The translations under genes and the position numbers were made by a program. From NCBI RefSeq assembly GCF_025996515.1, contig NZ_BLRH01000009.1, positions 1,116,001 to 1,180,000 on the forward strand: a DNA stretch of 64,000 nucleotides, in the 5' to 3' direction. The stretch is from Rhizohabitans arisaemae. Its GTDB lineage: Bacteria; Actinomycetota; Actinomycetes; Streptosporangiales; Streptosporangiaceae. This document shows positions 33,506 to 41,820 of the stretch, one piece after another (within the stretch, counting starts at the first letter, position 1; each line of letters opens with the position of its first letter). Under the pieces are notes generated by a model. That model did not search any database, was not told where the DNA came from, and saw nothing but the letters and a program-made list of their open reading frames with translations.

Positions 33506-34426
33506 GTGCGGTACCTCGTCTACGGACTCCTCATCTGCGTCGGACCGCTGCCGCTGGGATTCCTGGTCGGGTTCACGGTCGTCCTTCCCGTCGCGTTCAT
33601 CGCCTCGACCGTCGCGGTGACGGTGCAGTACCACCTCTGCGCCAAGGAGATCCTGCTCAGGACCGGGACCAACCACTTCCATGAGCACGGGACGAAGTAC
33701 CCGCACTACCTGGTCGGCATGGTCTGGCTGGACTGGCTGGTGATCCTTACCGAGACCGCGTCCCGCATCCGCCTGCACGGCCGGAGGATCCTGCGGTCCC
33801 CCAGAGGGATCTTGTCGGCTCTCGGTTTCAACGTCTGGCTGACGTCCTTCCTCCTCCCCTTGTCCCTGGCGATGTCCGCGGGGGTCGCACTGTCCGCCGT
33901 GCCGCTCGCCGTGGTCTTCATCGCGCACGCCGCGGCGTACATCGCCGTGGTGCTGATCGGGACGGCGCTCCGGCTCGGCCTCGCGCTGGTCCTGGGATTA
34001 ATCGAATGGCCTTTTCGTATCTATCGACGCATAAATCAGACTTGTCAACATTCTGAGTGTTGTGCACGTTTCACCCTGCCTGTCTACGCCTGCCCGCGCT
34101 GCGATGTCCGACACCCTGCGCTCAAGCCCGACCTGTACGGGGTCTTCCGCCATGTGTGCCTGTGCGGCGGGAGGTTGCCGACGGCCACCCCGCTCGGGCG
34201 TCACCGGTTGCCGGCGTACTGCCCGTCCTGCTCGCGCGCCCTGCCACCTCTCCTCAACCGGCAAAAGCCCTGGAAGGTTCACGGACGGCCGAAAGGGAAG
34301 ATCCCCCTCAATCACGTGATCTTCAGCCGGGCGATCTTCGTCGGCTCGCCGGCGCTCAGCGTCGGCGCCCTCGTCCCCCTCGGCCAGGCCTTGGCCGGAT
34401 GGGTTGCCGGAGCCCTTCCGATCTAG
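33506..34426 (+). CDS. Membrane zinc-ribbon protein, GTPase partner lacking its GTPase domain
   Basis: A 306-residue protein starting 3 bases after the GAP1 stop. Hydrophobic helices lie at about 2-40, 112-135 and 136-165. A double zinc ribbon follows: 'CQHSECCARF', 'YACPRCDVRHPALKPDLYGV', 'CLCGGRLPTATPLGRHRLPA', 'YCPSCSRALPPLL'. This order matches the N-terminal half of the TRAFAC-clade GTPase proteins that accompany GAP1. In those a P-loop GTPase domain starts right after the last ribbon. Here only about 55 residues follow ('VIFSRAIFVGSPALSVGAL' and a hydrophobic tail), with no P-loop, and no GTPase frame is found downstream to 34938. The gene is truncated or is a GTPase-less variant. Confidence 0.68.
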   Translation: MRYLVYGLLICVGPLPLGFLVGFTVVLPVAFIASTVAVTVQYHLCAKEILLRTGTNHFHEHGTKYPHYLVGMVWLDWLVILTETASRIRLHGRRILRSPRGILSALGFNVWLTSFLLPLSLAMSAGVALSAVPLAVVFIAHAAAYIAVVLIGTALRLGLALVLGLIEWPFRIYRRINQTCQHSECCARFTLPVYACPRCDVRHPALKPDLYGVFRHVCLCGGRLPTATPLGRHRLPAYCPSCSRALPPLLNRQKPWKVHGRPKGKIPLNHVIFSRAIFVGSPALSVGALVPLGQALAGWVAGALPI

Positions 34427-34938
34427 GACCCACGCCGCCGGGCCGGGAAACAACCGGACGGCTGACCGGAACCCCGTGGCCCGGTACCAAACCCCCATAC
34501 CGGACCGGTCGTCGCACCCCTTCCGGGGTCTCGAACCGAGCCGTGGACGGCTCGGCGCCGGACCGCGATCCCACTGACCTGCCCCGAGGTGGAGACCGCC
34601 GGGTTACCGGAAACTTATTCTACTGTCCCGCTAAATAGTTTAATTTGCGACATTCCCATCTCACGACACCAAGTGCACGGTTATGGGATTTACCGTGATT
34701 TACACCACTCAATCACGCCCAACCGGGGGTACTCGCAAATATCGCGTGAGCCACCGTGTACAGTAAGTTTTGTTAACTATTCGGGGCGGGCATTCCTCCG
34801 TCGGCCGGGGCCACGGCTGGAGGTGTGCCGTCGTCGCTCCACGTCCCGGCGGTGTTCACCCTCGGGGGACATCGCCGGGAAACTCCCCTGCCGCGATGGA
34901 ATCAACCATGAAGACTGAATCACATTCGGGGGTTTAAC
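34427..34938. other. AT-rich regulatory region upstream of the glycosyltransferase
   Basis: Bases 34600-34800 are strikingly poorer in G and C than the flanks, with several A/T runs. No protein or recognised riboswitch was identified. It is a plausible promoter and xenogeneic-silencer (Lsr2-type) target for the polysaccharide genes downstream. Confidence 0.45.
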
Positions 34939-36609
34939 GTGCCTGTGACCCACAAGCACGCGCCATCACTGCAACATCTTCCTATTCCGCCCAGTGACGA
35001 GGAGTTGTATGCCTATCTGGGACCGCAAAGGCGATGGGTACTTCTCTGTGTATCGCTGTCGTATACATTCACCGCGGTAACCCTCTTTCTCTTCGCCCTC
35101 CGCCATCCCCTTCTCTGGGTCTTCCTCGTCGTGCTCGCGGTGAACGTCGCCGCCTGGCTGCTCTCCCTGGTCGACGGAAACCGCCCGCGGCGGGTCACCC
35201 GGGCCTCCCACGAGATGCTTCTGGCGGCCTGGCGTCCCGAGCGACTGCCGGACGTGGATGTGTTCCTCCCCACCTGCGGGGAACCCCTGGAGGTTCTGGA
35301 GAACGCCTACCGCCACGTCGCCCGCCTGTCGTGGAGCGCTCCACTCACCGTGTGGGTGCTCGACGACGCTGACAGCGACCACGTCCGCGAGCTCGCCGAC
35401 CGCCACGGATTCCGATACGTCGTCCGGCCGGACCGAGGCCACCTGAAGAAGGCCGGCAACCTCAACCACGCGCTCACCCTCGCGCGGGGTGAGGTCGTGG
35501 CCATCCTCGACGCCGACTTCTGCCCGCGCCCGGACTTCCTGGCACACCTGGTGCCCTATCTCTCCGACCCCAAGATCGGAATCGTGCAGAGCCCCCAGGT
35601 GTTCGACACCGACGCCTCGATGACCTGGCTCGAACGTGCCGCCGGAGCGGCCCAGGAGTGGTTCTTCCGCTGGCTGCAGCCCTCCCGCGACGCCAACGAC
35701 GCCGCGATCTGCTGCGGCAGCAACGCGATCTACCGGCGATCCGCGATCGACGAGATCGGCGGCTTCGCCAAGCTCGACCACAGTGAGGACATGTACACGG
35801 GGATCGCGCTCGCCGAGCGGGGCCACGGGACGCTGTACGTCCCCGTCCAGCTCGCCAAAGGCCTCTCCCCCGACACCCTGCCCGCGTTCGTGAACCAGCA
35901 GTACCGCTGGGCGATGGGCAACCTGCACCTGCTCATCACCCGGGACACCACCGCGCGGATGCCCTGGCGGCGGCGCCTGTCCTACTGGAACGGCATCATC
36001 AGCTACATCCTGACCTCGGTCAACGTCTTCGCGGCACCGCTGCCTCCCCTGGTCATGATGTTCTTCTACCCCGGCGAGATCCGGGCCTGGCACGTCCTGC
36101 CGCTGCTCGCCCCGCTCTGGGTCTGGCTGGTGTTCCTCCCCTCGGTCTCCCGGACCCGCTGGCGAGCCGAGGTGATCCGGGCCCAGCTGATGGTGAGCCT
36201 CGCCGCGGGGGCGGCCGTCTGGCACACGCTGCGGGGCAGATCCGCCGCATGGGTGCCGACCGGGGTGAAGACCCGTTCGCCGCTGGCCCGGCGCATCAAC
36301 CTCGTCGCCCTGGTGTGGCTGTTCCTCAGCACGCTGCTCGCCTGGTCGGGGTCCGCCTACGCGGTCGGGATGTACGGCTGGCGCGAGCACTGGGCCATCG
36401 TCGCCTACACCGGCGTGACGACCTACCTCGCCCTGCCGCTGATCAGGGACCTGCTGACCGTGTTCGCCGGCGGACGCCCCGCCCGGCCCCGGGTCCCCGC
36501 GCACACCGGCGGGATCGACTGGCCGGAACAGCTCGCCGTGACCCTCGGGCTGGCGACGATCGCGCTCGTCTCCACGGGCTGGGTCGACCCCATGCTCCCC
36601 TGGAGCTGA
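34939..36609 (+). CDS. Processive family 2 glycosyltransferase (cellulose-synthase-like)
   Basis: A 556-residue membrane glycosyltransferase that probably polymerises and extrudes a beta-glycan. Two N-terminal helices (about 30-75) precede the GT-A domain: 'DVDVFLPTCGEPLEVLENAY', 'LTVWVLDDADSDHVRELADR', 'NLNHALTLARGEVVAILDAD' with the DxD at 192-194, 'SEDMYTG' (about 281, TED-like general base) and 'NQQYRWAMGNL' (QxxRW, about 321). At least five C-terminal helices follow. It has no PilZ domain, so c-di-GMP control as in BcsA is not evident. The GTG start lacks a strong ribosome site. The next gene encodes an acyltransferase/glucanase fusion, suggesting one exopolysaccharide pathway. Confidence 0.9.
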   Translation: MPVTHKHAPSLQHLPIPPSDEELYAYLGPQRRWVLLCVSLSYTFTAVTLFLFALRHPLLWVFLVVLAVNVAAWLLSLVDGNRPRRVTRASHEMLLAAWRPERLPDVDVFLPTCGEPLEVLENAYRHVARLSWSAPLTVWVLDDADSDHVRELADRHGFRYVVRPDRGHLKKAGNLNHALTLARGEVVAILDADFCPRPDFLAHLVPYLSDPKIGIVQSPQVFDTDASMTWLERAAGAAQEWFFRWLQPSRDANDAAICCGSNAIYRRSAIDEIGGFAKLDHSEDMYTGIALAERGHGTLYVPVQLAKGLSPDTLPAFVNQQYRWAMGNLHLLITRDTTARMPWRRRLSYWNGIISYILTSVNVFAAPLPPLVMMFFYPGEIRAWHVLPLLAPLWVWLVFLPSVSRTRWRAEVIRAQLMVSLAAGAAVWHTLRGRSAAWVPTGVKTRSPLARRINLVALVWLFLSTLLAWSGSAYAVGMYGWREHWAIVAYTGVTTYLALPLIRDLLTVFAGGRPARPRVPAHTGGIDWPEQLAVTLGLATIALVSTGWVDPMLPWS

Positions 36610-36634
36610 CGGACCCGATCGAACGGGCCGGGTA

Positions 36635-36741
36635 CGCCGTGGGGGTGCCCGACCGGCTCCCACGGCGCCGGACCCGCACGCGCCCGTACGGCCCGTCCGT
36701 GAACCGGCGGAGCCGTGACCCGGCCCCGGCGACTCCGCCGG
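36635..36741 (+). terminator. Two hairpins between glycosyltransferase and acyltransferase fusion
   Basis: CGCCGTGGG (36635-36643) pairs with CCCACGGCG (36659-36667), and CCGGCGGAG (36704-36712) pairs with CTCCGCCGG (36733-36741). They may partly terminate or process a shared transcript. Confidence 0.45.
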
Positions 36742-36812
36742 CGCGTCCCCGGAACGTCACGGCCTTCCGCCGTCACCCTCCGCTTACCGATCTTTGAGGA
36801 AAGTTGCCTCAC

Positions 36813-39752
36813 ATGCCGTTCGTGGCTGCCGCTCCGCCGGCTTCCGCGCGCTCCCGCAAGCCCGGGTACCATCCCGGCTTCCGCCCCGACATCGAGGGCC
36901 TGCGCGCCGTCGCCGTACTCACCGTGCTCGCCTTCCACGCCTCGATCCCCTACTTCGGCGGGGGATACGTGGGGGTGGACGTCTTCTTCGTCATCTCCGG
37001 CTTCCTCATCACCGGGCAGCTCCTGGCGGGTATCGCCAGGGACGGGCGGTTCTCGCTCGCCGAGTTCTACGCCCGCCGGGCCCGCCGCATCCTGCCCGCC
37101 GCCGGAGTCGTGCTCACCGTCACCGGGGTCGCGGCCTACCTGGTCCTGCCCCCGCTCCGGCTCCGGGACACCGCGGTCGACGTCCTCACCTCCGCCCTGA
37201 ACGTGGCCAACTGGCGGTTCGTCGCCAATGAGACCGACTATCTGCTCGCCTCCCGTGACGCCAGCCCGGTCCTGCACTTCTGGTCACTCGCGGTCGAAGA
37301 GCAGTTCTACCTGGTCTGGGCGCCACTCCTGCTGGTCATCGCCCTGATCGCCGGGCGGCACCGGCTGAAGGCGATCACGTTCGGGGTCCTGGCGATCACC
37401 GCGGGCTCGTTCGCGCTCTCCCTGCACTGGACGGCGACGAGCGAACCGCTCGCCTACCTCGCCTCCCCGAGCCGCGCCTGGCAGTTCGGCCTGGGCGCCC
37501 TGGTCGCGCTCACCGCCCCGCTCGCCGTCTGGCTCACCCGGGCCCTGCGGCACGCGCTGCTCTGGTCCGGGCTCGCCGCGGTCGCCGGGTCGACGGTGCT
37601 CTTCGACGAGTCGACGCCGTTCCCCGGCACCGCCGCACTGGTCCCGACCGTCGGGGCTGCCGCGATCATCCTTGCCGGTACGGGGCTGAGCCCGGTCCCC
37701 GACCCGGCGCGTCGGCAGGCCGACGAAAGCGAGACCGGCCGCGGGCCCGTACCGGACTCCGAAGCGGCCCCCGCCGAGGGCGCCGCACGCCCGGAGCGCC
37801 GTCCCTTCGGCGGGCCGCTGCGGACCCGGCCCATGCGGGCGATCGGACGGCTCTCCTTCGCCTGGTACCTGTGGCACTGGCCGGTGGTCGTCCTCCTCGA
37901 AGCGGGGCTCGGCCCCCTGTCCTGGCCGGTCAAGGCCGTGGCGACGGTGGCCGCCGCCCTTCCCGCCTATCTCACCCTGCGGCTGGTCGAGCGTCCGCTC
38001 CGCTTCTCCGCGGTCCTGTCGCTCCGTCCCTCGCGCGGGCTGTCCGCCGGGTTCAGCGCCGTGGTCGTGCCCGTGGTGGCCGCGCTGCTGCTGGGCAGCG
38101 CAGCGGTCCGGGTCATGGGCGACCCGGTTCCCCGCCCCGACCCGCGGGGCGCCGCGGACGGCTCGGGGCTGACCGTCGAACCCGGGGCGGCCGGGATGGT
38201 CCCGCACCCGGTGCTGGCCCGTCAGGACTTCCCGCCGAGCGCCGGCTGCGAGATCCCGCTCACCGCCGTGATCAGCCCGCGCTGCCTCTTCGGCACCGGG
38301 GAGCGTCGCATGACGCTCCTCGGCGACTCCCACGCCGGCCAGTGGTTCTCCGCGCTAAAACCCATCGCCGACCGCCGCGGCTGGTCCCTGGAGGTCCTCG
38401 TCAAGCCCGGCTGCCCGCTCCCCCGGCTCACCGTGGTGGACCCCCGGCTCGGCCGGGAGTACCGGGAGTGCGACACCTGGCGGAAGAACACCCTGGACCG
38501 GCTGGTCGGCGGGGCGAAGCCCGAGCTCATCGTGATCTCCACCCTCGGCTTCTACCCTGGTGACCCGGACTGGGCCGCCGTGATCGACCCGCTCAGATCC
38601 CTCAACGTGCCGATCGTCTATCTCAGGGACACCCCGAGCCCCGGCTTCGACGTGCCGGCCTGCCTGTCCAAGGCGCTCAACGGGTCCGGGTCCGCCGACC
38701 GGCGGACGATCGACCGCTGCGCCGTTCCCCGCGTGTCCGCGCTGCCGCCCGCCCGCTTCATCGGCGGCGTCCGCGTGGTCGACGTGACCGACGTGCTCTG
38801 CCCGGGGACGACCTGCCCGGCGGTACGGGACGGGGTGGTGATGTACCGGGACTCCTCGCACCTGACCGACACCGCGGCGGCCGTGCTCTCCCCGCGGATC
38901 GAACGCCACCTGGAGCTCCTGCGGGTGATCCCCCCGCTGTGGCGGGAGGTCTGGCGCGACGATTTCACCGGCCCGCAGCGCAGCCGTCCGTCCCAGGCCA
39001 ACTGGCAGTACGACCTCGGGACGTGCTATCCGGGCTGTCCGGCGAAGAACTGGGGGACCGGGGAGATCGAGACGATGACCGACTCCACCGCCAACGTCAG
39101 CCTCAACGGGGACGGGCAGCTGGCCATCGCCCCCCGCCGCTTCCCCGACGGGAGGTGGACCTCGGGACGGCTCACCTCGGTGCGGGCCGACTTCCAGGCG
39201 CCGCCCGGCGGGGTGATGCGGGTGGAGGCCTCGCTGCGGCTGCCGAAGATGAACCGGCGGGACGGCGCGGGGTACTGGCCCGCGTTCTGGATGCTCGGGG
39301 CCCCGTTCCGGGCGACCTACACCGACTGGCCGGGCGCGGGTGAGGTCGACATCATGGAGTCGGTCAACGGGCGCGGCGGCGTGTTCGCGACGATGCACTG
39401 CGGCACCCTCCCCGACGGTCCCTGCAAGGAGAGCTCCGGGGGGCTGAGCTCGGGCGAGGTGCCCTGCGCGGACTGCCACACCCGGTTCCGCACGTACGCC
39501 GCCGAGATCGACTTCTCCACGAGCCCGCAGCAGGTCCGCTGGTATCTCGACGATCGGGAGATCCACCGGGTCACCGCGGACGAGATGGACCCGCAGACCT
39601 GGGCCAGGACGACCGACCACGGGTTCTTCCTCATCCTCAACGTGGCGATGGGCGGTGCGCTACCCAAGGCCAAGGGCGGCGGGCCCACCCGCGCCACGGT
39701 GTCGGGCCGCCCGATGCTCGTCGATCATGTCAGCGTCTCCGTTCGCAACTGA
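36813..39752 (+). CDS. Acyltransferase-3 / SGNH / GH16 triple-domain fusion protein
   Basis: A 979-residue protein with three enzyme modules. Residues about 20-370 form an OafA-type acyltransferase-3 membrane domain ('DIEGLRAVAVLTVLAFH', 'GGYVGVDVFFVISGFLITG', 'FWSLAVEEQFYLVW'). About 490-705 is an SGNH domain ('LLGDSHAGQWFSAL', ending 'YRDSSHLTD'). About 708-979 is a GH16 glucanase domain with catalytic 'GEVDIMESVNG' (Glu844, Glu849), 'YWPAFWMLG' and a C-terminal 'HGFFLILNVAMGG'. OafA-SGNH proteins O-acylate exported polysaccharides; adding a glycan hydrolase on one chain is unusual. With the preceding glycosyltransferase it suggests synthesis, acylation and trimming of one polymer. ATG 36813 is preferred over TTG 36804. 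Confidence 0.88.
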   Translation: MPFVAAAPPASARSRKPGYHPGFRPDIEGLRAVAVLTVLAFHASIPYFGGGYVGVDVFFVISGFLITGQLLAGIARDGRFSLAEFYARRARRILPAAGVVLTVTGVAAYLVLPPLRLRDTAVDVLTSALNVANWRFVANETDYLLASRDASPVLHFWSLAVEEQFYLVWAPLLLVIALIAGRHRLKAITFGVLAITAGSFALSLHWTATSEPLAYLASPSRAWQFGLGALVALTAPLAVWLTRALRHALLWSGLAAVAGSTVLFDESTPFPGTAALVPTVGAAAIILAGTGLSPVPDPARRQADESETGRGPVPDSEAAPAEGAARPERRPFGGPLRTRPMRAIGRLSFAWYLWHWPVVVLLEAGLGPLSWPVKAVATVAAALPAYLTLRLVERPLRFSAVLSLRPSRGLSAGFSAVVVPVVAALLLGSAAVRVMGDPVPRPDPRGAADGSGLTVEPGAAGMVPHPVLARQDFPPSAGCEIPLTAVISPRCLFGTGERRMTLLGDSHAGQWFSALKPIADRRGWSLEVLVKPGCPLPRLTVVDPRLGREYRECDTWRKNTLDRLVGGAKPELIVISTLGFYPGDPDWAAVIDPLRSLNVPIVYLRDTPSPGFDVPACLSKALNGSGSADRRTIDRCAVPRVSALPPARFIGGVRVVDVTDVLCPGTTCPAVRDGVVMYRDSSHLTDTAAAVLSPRIERHLELLRVIPPLWREVWRDDFTGPQRSRPSQANWQYDLGTCYPGCPAKNWGTGEIETMTDSTANVSLNGDGQLAIAPRRFPDGRWTSGRLTSVRADFQAPPGGVMRVEASLRLPKMNRRDGAGYWPAFWMLGAPFRATYTDWPGAGEVDIMESVNGRGGVFATMHCGTLPDGPCKESSGGLSSGEVPCADCHTRFRTYAAEIDFSTSPQQVRWYLDDREIHRVTADEMDPQTWARTTDHGFFLILNVAMGGALPKAKGGGPTRATVSGRPMLVDHVSVSVRN

Positions 39753-39765
39753 TCGGTGACGGGCC

Positions 39766-39804
39766 GGGGGTGGTTACGGCCAGGGCGATAAGGTATCCAC
39801 CCCC
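39766..39804 (+). terminator. Hairpin after the acyltransferase fusion gene
   Basis: GGGGGTGG (39766-39773) and CCACCCCC (39797-39804) form a perfect 8-base stem with a 23-base loop, 14 bases past the stop. Confidence 0.45.
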
Positions 39805-40127
39805 GCAGGCTCCGGCTCGGACGCGGAGCACGCGTGTGACCTGCGGAGGCTCGTGGGGAGAACTCCGCCCGGCCTGACTGTTATATCAACATCAAGTTTA
39901 TCTATGAGTCATCCCCAGTCTTGACATGTCTTGATTTATAGAAAATGATCCCATCCAGCGGCTCTCCCCATTCCCGCCGAAACCGGATAAGCGCATTTGT
40001 TGGGATTTGTGGTTCGGGGGGATCCGCGCCGGTGTTCGAACATCAGCACTGTCCGAGGCCAGTAGGGGAAGGAGGTGTTGCGATGCCACGAGGGATATCG
40101 TGGACCTAACTACCGGTAAGCCGTATT
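39805..40127. other. Intergenic stretch with an 8-codon mini-frame
   Basis: No convincing gene. A strong AAGGAGGTG (40069-40077) precedes ATG 40083, but the frame reads only MPRGISWT before TAA (40107-40109), and no plus-strand gene follows until nadE. Bases 39890-39960 are AT-rich. Confidence 0.35.
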
Positions 40128-40163
40128 TTTGCTGCTCCCGCAACGCGGGGCGGGAGCAGCAAA
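40128..40163 (-). terminator. Probable glnA2 terminator
   Basis: A perfect 13-base stem, TTTGCTGCTCCCG with CGGGAGCAGCAAA, around a 10-base loop, 110 bases downstream of the minus-strand glnA2 stop. Confidence 0.65.
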
Positions 40164-40273
40164 CCGGTTTGGAACGGACCGATTCCCGGATCCGCAATCC
40201 GGCCGGGGCCGTTCACCGGATTCCCGCTTAAACACGACCGACGCCCCACGGTCGCGGGATCGCCGATCGTCCG

Positions 40274-41635
40274 TCAAAGGATGGGGAGGTATCGCCCGCG
40301 CTCGTACTCGGTGACCTGACGGCGGTAGTCCTCCCACTCCGCGCGCTTGTTGCGGAGGAAGAAGTCGAAGACATGCTCCCCCAATGTCTCCGCGACCAGC
40401 TCGCTCCGCTCCATCATGGAGATCGCCTCGTCGAGCGACTGCGGGAGCGGGGAGATGCCCAGGGCCCGGCGCTCCGCCGACGTGAGCGCCCAGACGTCGT
40501 CCTCGGCCCCGGGCGGCAGCTCGTACCCGTTCTCGATTCCTTTCAAGCCCGCCGCGAGGATCAGGGCGAAGGCGAGGTAGGGGTTGCACGCCGAGTCCAG
40601 GGAGCGGAACTCGATCCGGGTGGAGTTGCCCTTCTGCGGCTTGTACATCGGCACGCGGACCAGGGCGGAGCGGTTGTTGTGCCCCCAGCAGACGTAGGAC
40701 GGGGCCTCCCCGCCCGCTCCGGCGATCGCCTCCGCGCCGCCCCACAGCCGCTTGTAGGAGTTGACCCACTGGTTGCAGACGGCGGTGATCTCGGCGGCGT
40801 GCCGGAGGATCCCCCCGATGAACGAGCGCCCGGTCTTGGAGAGCTGGAAGTCGCCGCTCGGCTCGTAGAAGGCGTTGCGATCCCCCTCGAACAGCGACAT
40901 GTGGGTGTGCATCCCCGAGCCCGGGTACTCGGTGAACGGCTTGGGCATGAACGTCGCCCAGATCCCCTGTTCCAGCGCCACCTCCTTCATGACCAGGCGG
41001 AAGGTCATGATGTTGTCGGCGGTGGTGAGCGCGTCCGCGTACCGGAGGTCGATCTCCTGCTGCCCCGGCGCGCCCTCGTGGTGGCTGAACTCCACCGAGA
41101 TGCCCATGGACTCCAGCATCATGATCGCGCTGCGGCGGAAGTCGTGGCCCGCGCTGTGCGGGGTGTGGTCGAAATAGCCCCCCGCGTCCACCGGCACCGG
41201 CCGGGAGCCGTTCTCCGGACGCTCCTTGAAGAGGAAGAACTCGATCTCCGGGTGGGTGTAGAACGTGAACCCCATGTCGGCGGCCCGGGCCAGGGCGCGC
41301 TTGAGCACCCAGCGCGGGTCCGCGTGGCTGGGCGAGCCGTCGGGCATGAGGATGTCGCAGAACATCCGGCCCGCGCCGGGGGACTCCGAGCGCCACGGGA
41401 GGATCTGGAAGGTCGAGGGGTCGGGCTTGGCGAGCATGTCGGCCTCGTAGACCCGGGCGAAGCCCTCGATCGCCGAACCGTCGAACCCGATCCCCTCGGC
41501 GAACGCCCCTTCCAGCTCCGCGGGGGCGATCGCGACGGACTTCAGGAATCCGAGCACGTCCGTGAACCACAGGCGGATGAAGCGGATGTCGCGCTCCTCA
41601 AGCGTGCGGAGGACGAACTCCTGCTGGCGGTCCAA
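40274..41635 (-). CDS. glnA2: Type I glutamine synthetase-like protein GlnA2
   Basis: A 453-residue GSI-alpha-type protein, the GlnA2 of actinobacteria. Active-site features: 'GFDGSAIEGFARVYEADM', 'HPEIEFFLF', 'HHEGAPGQQEIDLRYADAL', 'GSGMHTHMSLF', 'NNRSALVRVPMYKP' and '[20 protein letters not shown]'. The regulatory tyrosine of GlnA is missing: the equivalent segment reads 'LPPGAEDDVWALTSAERR', so GlnE should not modify it. In Streptomyces coelicolor GlnA2 acts as a gamma-glutamylpolyamine synthetase, so polyamine detoxification may fit better than ammonium assimilation. The TTG start at 41635 has GGAGGTG upstream and matches family length. In M. tuberculosis glnA2 is adjacent to glnE; here 9 kb separate them. 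Confidence 0.93.
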   Translation of the reverse strand: MDRQQEFVLRTLEERDIRFIRLWFTDVLGFLKSVAIAPAELEGAFAEGIGFDGSAIEGFARVYEADMLAKPDPSTFQILPWRSESPGAGRMFCDILMPDGSPSHADPRWVLKRALARAADMGFTFYTHPEIEFFLFKERPENGSRPVPVDAGGYFDHTPHSAGHDFRRSAIMMLESMGISVEFSHHEGAPGQQEIDLRYADALTTADNIMTFRLVMKEVALEQGIWATFMPKPFTEYPGSGMHTHMSLFEGDRNAFYEPSGDFQLSKTGRSFIGGILRHAAEITAVCNQWVNSYKRLWGGAEAIAGAGGEAPSYVCWGHNNRSALVRVPMYKPQKGNSTRIEFRSLDSACNPYLAFALILAAGLKGIENGYELPPGAEDDVWALTSAERRALGISPLPQSLDEAISMMERSELVAETLGEHVFDFFLRNKRAEWEDYRRQVTEYERGRYLPIL

Positions 41636-41808
41636 GGCACCTCCTCTGTGCGATCCGGGTCCGGCGCAAGGGATCGGGACGCCCTCCCGCGACGGGAAGA
41701 CGCGTCTGTTCAGCTTAAGTGTGCCGGTTTCGTGTTTCGCGCACGTTACGGAGCCCGCGGCGGCGCCCGTCCGGCGGACGCGGATGATCCCGGGGGCGGA
41801 CCCCTCAG

Positions 41809-41814
41809 TAGGCT
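41809..41814 (+). promoter_or_regulatory. -10 box of a leaderless nadE transcript
   Basis: TAGGCT lies 6 bases before GTG 41821 with no Shine-Dalgarno between. Confidence 0.5.
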
Positions 41815-41820
41815 TGGTGC

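Noticed and set aside
34589-34918. 109-codon frame in the AT-rich region before the glycosyltransferase
   Set aside because: Codon use unlike the genome and no protein pattern; better explained as regulatory DNA.
34800-34938. c-di-AMP (ydaO-type) riboswitch before the glycosyltransferase
   Set aside because: Some purine-rich words fit loosely, but the conserved core and pseudo-symmetric stems could not be traced.
39898-40197. 99-codon minus-strand frame downstream of glnA2
   Set aside because: It crosses the terminator hairpin and has no recognisable sequence.
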